From NCBI RefSeq assembly GCF_050946515.1, contig NZ_JBMNUX010000003.1, positions 124,001 to 188,000 of the forward strand: a stretch of 64,000 bases of DNA. Direction: 5' to 3'. Position numbers and translations under genes: made by a program. How positions within the stretch are numbered: position 1 is the stretch's first letter; the number at the start of each line of letters is the position of its first letter. Below, one piece after another: positions 28,536 to 36,792 of the stretch. This DNA comes from Tractidigestivibacter sp050946515. GTDB lineage: Bacteria > Actinomycetota > Coriobacteriia > Coriobacteriales > Atopobiaceae. The notes under the pieces are model-generated. The model made no database searches and was not told the origin of the DNA. It saw nothing but the letters and a program-made list of their open reading frames with translations.

Positions 28536-29438
28536 TCAGCTTGTGACCTCATCCAGCCAGGCGAAGAGCGCTGTGAGGGGCGCGCTCTTCTCGACCGAGT
28601 TGCGATGCAGCGTGACCGTGGTCCACATGTGCTGCCAGACGGGGTCATCTATCGTGTGGAGGCGCGCCGCGCTCGTGCCGCCCATGTGCTGCAGCTTTCG
28701 CACGAACGTGACCTCGTGTGCATAGGGGCTCATCTGGTCCGCGACGCCATGGATGGCAAAGAACGGCGGGAGCGGCGCATGTGCGGGTATTTGGTCTAGA
28801 AGCGCGATGGGCGAGTAGGGAAGCAGCGCCTGGTGGCGCTCCTCATGCGAGCTTCCTGCGGGAAGGCTGATGTAGTGCGGCCAGACGGGCGCAAGAAGCG
28901 GGTGCAAGAGCATGTCGTCAGCATCGGTGATGGCGGCGACTGAAATCACGCCGGCGACGCGCGCGGGGTCCAGGCGGTGCGCGCGCTGAAGCCACGTGCC
29001 GTACCCGACGAGCGTTGCCAGGTGGCCGCCGCATGAGGAGCCTCCCACAAAGAAGCGCTCGGCGGGCCGGCCGTGCTCGCCGAGCCACGAAAGAGCCGCG
29101 GCTATCCCGTCAAACGCGTCGTCTACCTGCGCGGGGAAGGGATTTGCCGGCATGATGCGAAACCCAACCGAGCAGAAGCGGTAGCCCTGCGAGTTGTACA
29201 CGTCGGCTGCGTTGATCATCGACTCCGGCGTGCCCACCAGATACCCGCCGCCGTGGAAGTACATGACGGTCTCGTCGTGCGTCACGTGGTCTGGCTCCCA
29301 CAGCACGCAATGCTGCAGGCGGTGGGAGCCAAAGGGAATCACGACGGCCTTGCTCGAGCGCCCGGCTTCTTTGGCTCCGACCTGCGCCCTCTTGAGGTAG
29401 GCAGCAGGCGTGGAGAGAATCTCGTATCCGTAGCCCAT
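28536..29438 (-). CDS. Alpha/beta-hydrolase (HSL-type esterase)
   Basis: A 300-residue carboxylesterase-like hydrolase. The oxyanion-hole motif HGGGYLVG and nucleophile elbow GGSSCGGHLA identify the hormone-sensitive-lipase-like group. A catalytic Asp in HGVADQMSPY and a C-terminal His complete the triad. Cytoplasmic; no signal peptide. AGGAG precedes the ATG at 29438. The DUF218 gene ends 3 bp upstream on the same strand, so the two are co-transcribed. Substrate unknown. Confidence 0.85.
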   Translation of the reverse strand: MGYGYEILSTPAAYLKRAQVGAKEAGRSSKAVVIPFGSHRLQHCVLWEPDHVTHDETVMYFHGGGYLVGTPESMINAADVYNSQGYRFCSVGFRIMPANPFPAQVDDAFDGIAAALSWLGEHGRPAERFFVGGSSCGGHLATLVGYGTWLQRAHRLDPARVAGVISVAAITDADDMLLHPLLAPVWPHYISLPAGSSHEERHQALLPYSPIALLDQIPAHAPLPPFFAIHGVADQMSPYAHEVTFVRKLQHMGGTSAARLHTIDDPVWQHMWTTVTLHRNSVEKSAPLTALFAWLDEVTS

Positions 29439-29441
29439 CGG

Positions 29442-30014
29442 TCAGCTCCTCTTGAAGTGCCGGTTGAAGAAGCCAAGCGCCAGGCAGCCGCACTCGCGAA
29501 GCAGATTGCTGACAAGCGACCGCCTAGACGAGGGGGCGGGGACTCCGCGAGCGCCCTCGATGCCCTCGCGGCGCGCGATGCCGAGCGCGCGGTAGAGGTG
29601 AAAGTTGCTGGTTACGATGCCTACGCGCTCGCCGGGCTCCAACAACGCCTTCGAGAAGCGCATGTTCTCGACCGTGGTCGTGGAGCGCTCTTCCAGCGTG
29701 ATGCGCCCAGCGTCAACGCCTTGGGCGAGAAGCCCCTCGTTCATGCACGAAGCCTCCGACCTTCCCTCGGTTCCTACCTTGCCGCCCGAGACGATGCAGC
29801 GGCAGGCGGGATGAGCATGCAGATAGTTGGCTGCTGCATCGATGCGCAGCTTGAGCGTTGGGCTGGCCGCGCCGTCCGGCATCACCTGCGCGCCGAGCAC
29901 GATGACGACGTCGAGGTCGTCCGGTGCCGTCCGCCTTCCGCGCGCCATGATGGTGCAGCTCAGCACCACTATCCAGGCGACAAAGACGACGAGCGCGAAG
30001 AGAAACACTGGCAA
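29442..30014 (-). CDS. DUF218/YdcF-like membrane-anchored protein
   Basis: A 190-residue protein with one N-terminal membrane helix (FLFALVVFVAWIVVL) and a DUF218 domain: VVIVLGAQV, SGGKVGTEGRSEA, TTTVENMRFSK and VTSNFHLYRA. Members include SanA/YdcF/ElyC, linked to envelope functions. The start appears to be TTG at 30014, placed 6 bases after GGAGG; a GTG two codons on is the alternative. It forms a tight pair with the downstream esterase and follows the HAD gene on the same strand. Confidence 0.82.
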   Translation of the reverse strand: MPVFLFALVVFVAWIVVLSCTIMARGRRTAPDDLDVVIVLGAQVMPDGAASPTLKLRIDAAANYLHAHPACRCIVSGGKVGTEGRSEASCMNEGLLAQGVDAGRITLEERSTTTVENMRFSKALLEPGERVGIVTSNFHLYRALGIARREGIEGARGVPAPSSRRSLVSNLLRECGCLALGFFNRHFKRS

Positions 30015-30045
30015 GACAGACCTCCGGTCGGATGCAACGATGAGT

Positions 30046-30777
30046 CTACGCGAGGGTGGGAAGCAGCCCTAGCAGCTCCTTCTCGCTTTCCACAATCCAA
30101 TTTGGCACGGGGTCGCCTTGCCCGTCTGGCTCGTCACGGTGCCTGCGGTTAAACCACACGACGGGCATGCCCGCCGCAGCGGCTCCTCCCACGTCTGGCT
30201 TGAACGAGTCTCCTACGTAGAGGCATCTCTTTGGGCTGGTCCCGCACCTCTCGCACGCAAGGTAAAAGATGGCCGGATCGGGCTTTGCGACGCCCACAAT
30301 GCTAGAGATGAAGGTCTCTTCCGGAGAAACCCATCGGTCGAGGCGCAGCGCCTCGATCTTCTTGAGCTGATGCTCCGCCGGTCCGTTGCTGATGATGCCG
30401 GGATGCGAGTTTTCACGGCACCAATCAAGCACTCGCGCCATGGTGGGCGATACCTCGATTGCGCTCTCCTGGCTCGCGGCGTAGATTGCCTGCATCCTCA
30501 GGCACTCGTCCGCGCTGACGCTGATGCCGAAGTCCTCGAATGCCTTCTGGATGCGATAGACGTACATGTCCTCCATCGACATCTCGCCGCGCTCCGAGGC
30601 AAGAAAGACCGCCTCGCTGTGTCGCCTGCTCGCGCTGAACAACGCTTCCACGTCTAGGGGAGAGGCGCCAGGTCCCGCGGTGTCAAACCGCGTGCCAAAG
30701 ACCTTGCGGTAAGCGAACGCGAAGGGCTGCGCCTGGTCATAGAGCGTGTCGTCCAGATCGAAAAACACGTAGTCCAT
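30046..30777 (-). CDS. HAD-family hydrolase (YjjG/CbbY-like)
   Basis: A 243-residue haloacid-dehalogenase phosphatase with a helical cap (subfamily I). Motif I is FFDLDDTLYD, motif II lies in IISNGPA, and motifs III/IV in GVAKPDP and YVGDSFKPDVGGA. Possible substrates are nucleotides or sugar phosphates; the sequence does not decide. It reads leftward with the DUF218 and esterase genes, with 31 bp before the former, and is downstream of icd. Confidence 0.87.
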   Translation of the reverse strand: MDYVFFDLDDTLYDQAQPFAFAYRKVFGTRFDTAGPGASPLDVEALFSASRRHSEAVFLASERGEMSMEDMYVYRIQKAFEDFGISVSADECLRMQAIYAASQESAIEVSPTMARVLDWCRENSHPGIISNGPAEHQLKKIEALRLDRWVSPEETFISSIVGVAKPDPAIFYLACERCGTSPKRCLYVGDSFKPDVGGAAAAGMPVVWFNRRHRDEPDGQGDPVPNWIVESEKELLGLLPTLA

Positions 30778-30829
30778 GCGCTGCCCTTCCGCCTTCCGCT
30801 TCGTCCGCTAGGTTTCTCGTGCCGACCCT

Positions 30830-32044
30830 TCACGCACCGAGCTCGCTGCGCAGCTCGTCTGCAACGGCCTGGATGAACTCCTCGGTGCCGAGCTTTACGG
30901 GGTTGGGGAGCGTCGTGATTCTCGCGAGGTCCCCGGTCATGCGACCTGACTCGATCGTGGCGATGGTGGCGTGCTCGAGCTTGTCGGCAAAGTCTTGGAG
31001 CTCGGGAAGCCCGTCCAGCTCTCCGCGCTTGCGCAGAGCCCCTGACCAGGCAAAGATCGTGGCCACGGAGTTTGTGCTCGTGGGCTCGCCCTTGAGGTAC
31101 TTGTAGTAGTGGCGCTGTACGGTGCCGTGCGCGGCCTCGTACTCATAGTAGCCATGGGGCGAGACAAGCACGCTGGTCATGAGCGCAAGCGAGCCAAAGG
31201 CGCTGGAGAGCAGGTCGCTCATCACGTCGCCGTCGTAGTTCTTGCAGGCCCAGACGAAGCCGCCCTCGGTGCGCATGAGCCGCGCTGCTACGTCATCGAT
31301 CAGCGTGTAGAAGTAGGTGATGCCGGCCGCCTCGAACCTCTCCTTGTACTCGCTCTCGTAGAGCTCGGCGAAGATGTCCTTGAAGCGGTGGTCGTAGGTC
31401 TTGGAGATGGTGTCCTTGGTGGCAAACCAGAGGTCGCGCTTCGTGGAGAGCGCATACTCAAAGCAGCTGCGCGCGAAGCTCGTGATGGAGGCGTCCAGGT
31501 TGTGCACGCCCTGTACCACGCCTGCGCCGTCGAACTCGTGGACGAGCGCGCGCTGCTCGGTGCCGTCCGCGGCGGTGTAGACGAGCTCTACCTTGCCAGG
31601 CCCGGGGATGCGCATCTCCGTGTTCTTGTAGACGTCGCCGTAGGCGTGACGGGCAATGGTGATGGGCTTCTTCCAGCACTTGACCTGCGGCTCGATCCCC
31701 TTCACCTGGATGGGGGTACGGAACACGGTGCCATCGAGCATGGCGCGGATGGTACCGTTGGGGCTCTTCCACATTTGCTTGAGGCCATACTCCTCCACGC
31801 GGGCGGCGTTGGGGGTGATAGTGGCGCACTTGACGGCCACGCCCAGGCGCTTGGTTGCCTCGGCGGAGTCGATGGTCACCTGGTCGTTGGTCTCGTCGCG
31901 ATGCTTGAGGCCGAGGTCGTAGTACTCGGTCTTGAGGTCGACGAAGGGAGTGAGCAGGTCGTCCTTGATCATCTTCCACATGATGCGGGTCATCTCGTCG
32001 CCGTCCATCTCAACGAGCGGCGTCTTCATCTGAATCTTTGCCAT
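30830..32044 (-). CDS. icd: Isocitrate dehydrogenase, NADP-dependent (dimeric)
   Basis: A 404-residue enzyme of the eukaryote-like homodimeric NADP type, oxidatively decarboxylating isocitrate to 2-oxoglutarate. It shows EMDGDEMTRIMWKMIK at the start, the substrate-binding SPNGTIRAML, metal-binding NYDGDVMSD and coenzyme-binding EAAHGTVQRH. GGAGG stands before the ATG. No other citrate-cycle gene is nearby. In an anaerobe it probably serves glutamate synthesis. Confidence 0.95.
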   Translation of the reverse strand: MAKIQMKTPLVEMDGDEMTRIMWKMIKDDLLTPFVDLKTEYYDLGLKHRDETNDQVTIDSAEATKRLGVAVKCATITPNAARVEEYGLKQMWKSPNGTIRAMLDGTVFRTPIQVKGIEPQVKCWKKPITIARHAYGDVYKNTEMRIPGPGKVELVYTAADGTEQRALVHEFDGAGVVQGVHNLDASITSFARSCFEYALSTKRDLWFATKDTISKTYDHRFKDIFAELYESEYKERFEAAGITYFYTLIDDVAARLMRTEGGFVWACKNYDGDVMSDLLSSAFGSLALMTSVLVSPHGYYEYEAAHGTVQRHYYKYLKGEPTSTNSVATIFAWSGALRKRGELDGLPELQDFADKLEHATIATIESGRMTGDLARITTLPNPVKLGTEEFIQAVADELRSELGA

Positions 32045-32247
32045 TGCGTCCTCCGTAGCTGTCGGTGGCGGCGCCCCGTGGGGCTGCCCTAGGTGGCTCT
32101 TACCCGATTGTAGCGGCCATGGTTACCTGCGGCGGCGCCTGTCACCAATGCGTTACGCGTGATGGGACCGGCAACAAGCAGGCTCTGTGCATCTTCCCAA
32201 ATTGTCTTGACGGGCACACCAAAGGGGTATATTCTCATCAATGAACA

Positions 32248-32265
32248 TATGAGCAAACACTCATA
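32248..32265. promoter_or_regulatory. Dyad operator upstream of metal ATPase
   Basis: TATGAG-N6-CTCATA lies 25 bp before the ATPase start, inside a locally AT-rich stretch (AATGAACATATGAGCAAACA). Size and composition resemble SmtB/ArsR-family metal-sensor operators such as those of CzrA and CadC. No ArsR-type gene is encoded in the window. Confidence 0.55.
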
Positions 32266-32290
32266 AGCACTGCAAAGAAGGGAATTTACC

Positions 32291-34252
32291 ATGGTCTGCG
32301 AAGCTTGCAAGCGTGATGAGGACCTTGAAGAGAGGGACGAGGGGGAAGAGGAAGAAGAGGACGAGGGCGACCCCAAGGTCAAGATCGTTCGTGCAATCAT
32401 CTCCGCGGTCCTGCTCATTGTTGCGTATTTGATTTGTCGCAATGCGGACCTCCAGACGTGGCAGCAGCTTCTTCTGTACCTTCCGGCCTATCTCGTTGCG
32501 GGCTATGACGTGCTGCTTGAGGCCTTGGAGGCCGTTGTGCACGGCCATCCCTTCAACGAGGACTTCCTTATGACCGTGGCGACCATCGGCGCGCTTTGCA
32601 TGGGCTTTGTGCCAGGCGGCGAGACCGAGTTCGCTGAGGCCGTCTTCGTGATGCTGTTCTTCCAGGTGGGCGAGGCCTTTGAGGGGTTTGCCGAGGGCAA
32701 CAGCAAGAGGTCGATCAGCCAGCTCATGGACATCCGGCCTGACACCGCCAACCTTGAGCGCAACGGCGAGGTTGAGGTTGTCTCGCCTTCTGACGTGCAT
32801 CCAGGCGATGTTATCGTGGTCAAGCCTGGCGAGCGCATTGCTCTGGACGGAGAGGTCATCGAGGGCACTTCCAGCCTTGATACCGTTGCGTTGACGGGCG
32901 AGTCCGTGCCACGCGACGTTTCAGTTGGCGATCAGGTGGTTTCTGGCTGCGTGAACCAAGCGGGGCTCCTGCGCGTCCGCGTGTCGAAGGAGTTCGGCGA
33001 GTCTACCGCCTCGCGCATCCTTGACCTTGTTGAGAACGCCAGCAGCGCAAAGTCGAAGTCCGAGCGCTTCATCTCTCGCTTTGCGCGCGTCTATACGCCT
33101 ATCGTCGTCTTTGCGGCAATCGCGCTGGCGTTCATTCCGCCGCTGGCCTCTGGAGACTTCTCTGGCACCTTTTCGACTTGGCTGCTTCGCGCTCTGACGT
33201 TCCTCGTTGTGTCTTGCCCGTGCGCGCTGGTGATCTCGGTGCCGCTGGCTTTTTTCGGCGGAATTGGCGCGGCCTCCAAGCAGGGCATTCTCGTGAAGGG
33301 CTCCAACTATCTTGAGGCGCTTGCCAACGCGGACATCGTCGTGTTCGACAAGACGGGCACTTTGACGCGCGGCGTCTTTAACGTGACGGCCGTCCATCCC
33401 GAGAAGGTTAACGAAAAGCAGCTGCTGCATCTTGCGGCGCACGTGGAGTCGTATTCCACGCATCCCATCGGCGCCGCCCTTCGCGCGGCCTATCCCGAGA
33501 CCGACGACGGATGCGAGGTTACTGGCATTCGAGAGATCGCGGGCAAGGGCGTCATCGCAAGCGTCAACGGCCACGAGGTGGCCGTCGGCAACGAGCGGCT
33601 CATGCGGGCCGTGAGCGCTGACAGCCATCCCTGCAAGCTTGTGGGAACCATCGTCCACGTGGCGTGCGACGGGACGTACCTCGGTCATATCGTGATCTCC
33701 GACGAGGTCAAGGAGGACGCAGCAGACGCCATTCGGCTGATGCACAAGGAGGGGGTTGAGCGCTGCGTCATGCTGACGGGCGACCGCGAGGAAGTTGCCG
33801 CCGACGTCGCGACGCGCCTTGGCTTGGACGAGTACCATTCGCAGCTGCTGCCGGCCGACAAGGTTTCGCAGGTTGAGGCGCTGATGGGGCAGAAGAGCGG
33901 GGACGGGACCCTCGCCTTTGTGGGAGACGGCATCAACGACGCGCCGGTGCTCGCCCGCGCTGACGTGGGCATTGCCATGGGAGCCATGGGGTCTGATGCA
34001 GCCATTGAGGCTGCGGACGTCGTTCTGATGGACGACAAGCCTTCCAAGATTGCCAATGGCATTCGGATTGCTCGCCGCACCAAGAAGATTGCGCATCAGA
34101 ATGTCGTGTTTGCCATCGCGGTCAAGATTGCGATCCTAGTCATGGCGGCGTTCGGCCTGGCGCCAATGTGGCTGGCCGTCTTTGGTGACACGGGCGTCAT
34201 GATGCTTAGCGTCCTCAACTCCACGCGCGTACTGCGGGTAAAGAAGCAATAA
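32291..34252 (+). CDS. Heavy-metal P1B-type ATPase (Cd/Zn/Pb efflux)
   Basis: A 653-residue P-type ATPase. It has the actuator TGES, the transmembrane CPC motif (SCPCALVISVPL), the phosphorylation site DKTGTLTRG, the TGDRE region and the hinge GDGINDAPVL. The CPC motif and overall plan place it with CadA/ZntA exporters of divalent soft metals. A folded N-terminal metal-binding domain is missing. Instead there is a short tail with one CxxC (CEAC, residues 3-6) and a Glu/Asp-rich run. It stands behind an ArsR-like operator and before a strong terminator. Confidence 0.93.
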   Translation: MVCEACKRDEDLEERDEGEEEEEDEGDPKVKIVRAIISAVLLIVAYLICRNADLQTWQQLLLYLPAYLVAGYDVLLEALEAVVHGHPFNEDFLMTVATIGALCMGFVPGGETEFAEAVFVMLFFQVGEAFEGFAEGNSKRSISQLMDIRPDTANLERNGEVEVVSPSDVHPGDVIVVKPGERIALDGEVIEGTSSLDTVALTGESVPRDVSVGDQVVSGCVNQAGLLRVRVSKEFGESTASRILDLVENASSAKSKSERFISRFARVYTPIVVFAAIALAFIPPLASGDFSGTFSTWLLRALTFLVVSCPCALVISVPLAFFGGIGAASKQGILVKGSNYLEALANADIVVFDKTGTLTRGVFNVTAVHPEKVNEKQLLHLAAHVESYSTHPIGAALRAAYPETDDGCEVTGIREIAGKGVIASVNGHEVAVGNERLMRAVSADSHPCKLVGTIVHVACDGTYLGHIVISDEVKEDAADAIRLMHKEGVERCVMLTGDREEVAADVATRLGLDEYHSQLLPADKVSQVEALMGQKSGDGTLAFVGDGINDAPVLARADVGIAMGAMGSDAAIEAADVVLMDDKPSKIANGIRIARRTKKIAHQNVVFAIAVKIAILVMAAFGLAPMWLAVFGDTGVMMLSVLNSTRVLRVKKQ

Positions 34253-34277
34253 GATTGATTTGGCACCCCTTTCGAAA

Positions 34278-34323
34278 GCGGGGCGTCAGCGACCGAGAGG
34301 TCGCGGACGCCCCGCATTTTTTC
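34278..34323 (+). terminator. Rho-independent terminator after the metal ATPase
   Basis: GCGGGGCGTC pairs with GACGCCCCGC, with an inner CGACC/GGTCG stem, followed by ATTTTTTCT. A textbook intrinsic terminator 25 bp after the stop. Confidence 0.92.
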
Positions 34324-34330
34324 TAACGTG

Positions 34331-34615
34331 AGTGCGCATAACCTTAATCATTGCAGGCACAAAGGCTGTGACGTTATAAAAGGCTATGCAAACAACCCGC
34401 TGGCGGCTGGTGGCATGACGGGAGACCGGAAAGTCAGCACCTGTTTTTACCTGCGGTTTTATTCCTTTGATGCCCGCTAGGCAGCTTATGGCAGATTCAA
34501 AACAACCTCAACATGGTCCCATCCCATGGGTTTTCTGGCTTGGTGCCGAACCGGAGTGCGCATAACCTCACAGACGAGGGCCCAATAGCCCCTTGTCTGT
34601 GAGGTTATGCGCACT
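34331..34615. repeat. Family 2 repeats (AGTGCGCATAACCT)
   Basis: A single half-site AGTGCGCATAACCT at 34331 is followed by a full palindrome at 34555-34615, whose arms AGTGCGCATAACCTCACAGA and its complement flank a 15-20 nt loop. The intervening 210 bp are non-coding and contain TACCTGCGG (34448-34456), the complement of CCGCAGGTA. The block lies between convergent genes. The same half-site recurs at 53460-53771. Confidence 0.88.
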
Positions 34616-34626
34616 GGCCTTGGAGC

Positions 34627-35235
34627 CTAACGCAGCAGCTCGTCCAAAGTCGAGCCATAGGGAGGCAAAAACTCCTCTAAGAAGTCTTGAACCTCTGGCA
34701 ATTCTGCTGCCATTTCATCGACGGTCTTGCGCGTGCTAGCTTCTGCGTTAGCAAACTCGGTGTTTCCAGCCTGCGCCTCGTCGACGCACTTGATGAGCGC
34801 AGAAATCTTGTCCGCCGCCTTCACCAGCCGCCTCAGATAGCGGTCTTCATCGCTTCCGTCTGGATGAAACACCCTCGCGTAGACCGGTCTCAGGTCATCA
34901 GGAAGCGTGTCTAAAAGCTCGTCTTCCGCCTTGGCTTCTACGTCTTTGTATGCATCGCGTATGCGTCCATTTGCATACTTTACCGGGGTTGGCATGTCGC
35001 CGGTGATGATTTCCGACGAGTCGTGGAAGAGCCCTATCAGTGCGGCTTTTTCAGCGTCGAGGTCTTTCCCATAGCGCACATTTCCTATGGTTGCGAGCGC
35101 GTGGGAAATAATTGCGACGTCGAGGGAATGCTCGGACAGGTTCTCCGGTCTCGAGCTGCGCATGAGCGCCCAGCGATCGATGTACTTCATCCTCGAGACT
35201 ATTGCGTAAAACGGCGAAGTTGACTGCTGCCCCAT
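34627..35235 (-). CDS. HD-domain phosphohydrolase, YfbR type
   Basis: A 202-residue HD protein of the 5'-deoxynucleotidase (YfbR) kind, which removes phosphate from dNMPs. The metal-binding His/Asp residues are in ENLSEHSLDVA and GLFHDSSEIITGD, with a further Asp in KAADKISALIKC. The ATG at 35235 (MGQQSTSPFYAIVSRMKYI) follows GGAG at good spacing; the frame continues upstream for 20 further codons without a better site. Its 3' end abuts the family 2 palindrome. Confidence 0.85.
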   Translation of the reverse strand: MGQQSTSPFYAIVSRMKYIDRWALMRSSRPENLSEHSLDVAIISHALATIGNVRYGKDLDAEKAALIGLFHDSSEIITGDMPTPVKYANGRIRDAYKDVEAKAEDELLDTLPDDLRPVYARVFHPDGSDEDRYLRRLVKAADKISALIKCVDEAQAGNTEFANAEASTRKTVDEMAAELPEVQDFLEEFLPPYGSTLDELLR

Positions 35236-35379
35236 TGGTGCTCCTAGCCTGTGCGCTCCTATTTTTCGTTTCATCCTAGCGTTTTTATGCGACAAAAATC
35301 GATTCTATACTTGCTTGTAAAGTGGCTGTGCTATCACTCGTGTTGACTGAGTTGCCGTCCAACTTTAGGAGGGTGCGCA

Positions 35380-35982
35380 ATGCCAAGCTTTGACAGTGGG
35401 GTCACGATTCGCCGCGCAACCAATCGCGATGCCGCGCAGCTGGTTGCAATCTATGCCCCCTATGTGGAAAAGACCGCCATCACCTTTGAGTACTCTGTTC
35501 CTAGCGTCGAGGAGTTTGCCGCGCGAATCGACGAAATCAGCGCTGGCTACCCCTACCTCGTCGCCGAGGACGCCAGCGGCGCTGCCCTGGGCTATGCCTA
35601 CGCGCACGCCTACTACGGACGTGATGCCTATGCATGGTGCGTTGAGCTCAGCATCTATCTGCGGCAGGACGCTCGAGGCAATCACCTTGGCACGAGGCTT
35701 TACGGCGAGCTCGAGCGCTGCCTTGCGGCGATGGGCGTCATCAACCTGTACGCATGCGTCACCTCCACGGATAGGAAAGGCGACCCATACGTGACTCCGG
35801 CCTCCGTCCTCTTTCACCAAGCTCTTGGCTTTCACGAGATTGGCGCCTTCAAGAATTGCGGCATGAAGTTTGGGCGCTGGTACGACACCGTGTGGCTCGA
35901 GCGTGACCTCTCAAGCCACGAATCCGGAAACCTTTCCGCACCCATCCCGTTTCCGCAGGTAGCAGCTGGCGTTGGCTACTAA
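35380..35982 (+). CDS. GNAT acetyltransferase, phosphinothricin-type
   Basis: A 200-residue GNAT acetyltransferase resembling phosphinothricin/methionine-sulfone N-acetyltransferases. Features are the opening TIRRATNRDAAQLVAIY, the GYAYAHAYYGRDAY segment and the acetyl-CoA-binding RGNHLGTRLYGEL, followed by LFHQALGFHEIG. The last about 25 residues (SSHESGNLSAPIPFP onwards) look added on. The CCGCAGGTA 9-mer lies within this tail at 35953, which might mean repeat sequence has been read into the C-terminus. AGGAGG precedes the ATG. Confidence 0.88.
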   Translation: MPSFDSGVTIRRATNRDAAQLVAIYAPYVEKTAITFEYSVPSVEEFAARIDEISAGYPYLVAEDASGAALGYAYAHAYYGRDAYAWCVELSIYLRQDARGNHLGTRLYGELERCLAAMGVINLYACVTSTDRKGDPYVTPASVLFHQALGFHEIGAFKNCGMKFGRWYDTVWLERDLSSHESGNLSAPIPFPQVAAGVGY

Positions 35983-36049
35983 TCGTCCAATTGTGAAATG
36001 ACTGTGGCAGCCTGCTTTGTGCGTCAATACTACTCACATTGTGCAATAC

Positions 36050-36083
36050 TTCACACGGCGTGAATTAGTTCTCACCGTGTGAA
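36050..36083. promoter_or_regulatory. Inverted repeat operator for TetR gene
   Basis: TTCACACGG (36050-36058) and CCGTGTGAA (36075-36083) form a perfect 9-bp dyad 17 bp before the likely TetR start, with an overlapping smaller palindrome TTCACACGGCGTGAA. More TGTGA-like half-sites occur just upstream. This fits an autoregulatory site. Confidence 0.6.
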
Positions 36084-36099
36084 GAAATGGAGGCATGGT

Positions 36100-36792
36100 T
36101 TGAGTCAGGCTATCAGCGCTGCCTCGCAGGGCACTGACCGCCGTTCTCGGCGCACGCGTCTCGCGCTTCGAGATGCCCTCGCAGACGAAATCCAAGCGGC
36201 AGGCGACCTGTCGCGCGTCACGGTGACAGCCGTGACGGAGCGCGCCGGCGTCACGCGACGCACGTTCTACTCCCACTATAAAGACATTCCTGATCTGGTC
36301 TCCTGCATCGAGGACGACACCATTGCAGAGGTTCGGCCACTTGTGGCCAAGCTCTCCGAGGTTCACCTCTCCGAGCTCTCGGATGCCATCAACCACCAGG
36401 AGCCCTGCCCCGGCTCGGTCGAGATCCTGACCTACTTCAAGGACCGCGGCTCGTATCTGGTGCCGCTCATGGGAGATGGGGGAGACCCCGCCTTCTCTCA
36501 GCGCCTTCGCTCGATGATTCACGAAGTTGTGGCTGACCGGGCCCTTGACGGCATCGACCTTCGCGCCCTCGGCGCCTTCTTCGACTACTACCTCACGTTT
36601 GCCATTTCCGCCGAGGTTGGGGTCTTGCTACGCTGGATGGAAAGCGGCATGAAGGAAAGCGTCCACGACATGGCGCGCATCATGACCGCGCTCATGTTCG
36701 TTCGTCCTGGCGACCTGTATGACAACCCCATTGACCTTGACATTGAGAGCTTTGCGCTATCAGTCGCGTTCCCCGAGGAGGATCAGCAATGA
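36100..36792 (+). CDS. TetR-family regulator of the activase/dehydratase gene
   Basis: A 230-residue TetR-type regulator with the helix-turn-helix VTERAGVTRRTFYSHYKD and a helical C-terminal domain. The preferred start is TTG at 36100, because GGAGG lies 6 bases before it; an in-frame GTG at 36079 would overlap the operator. Its end overlaps the giant downstream gene by 4 bp (ATGA). It therefore probably senses the state of that pathway and represses the pair through the dyad at 36050-36083. Confidence 0.87.
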   Translation: MSQAISAASQGTDRRSRRTRLALRDALADEIQAAGDLSRVTVTAVTERAGVTRRTFYSHYKDIPDLVSCIEDDTIAEVRPLVAKLSEVHLSELSDAINHQEPCPGSVEILTYFKDRGSYLVPLMGDGGDPAFSQRLRSMIHEVVADRALDGIDLRALGAFFDYYLTFAISAEVGVLLRWMESGMKESVHDMARIMTALMFVRPGDLYDNPIDLDIESFALSVAFPEEDQQ

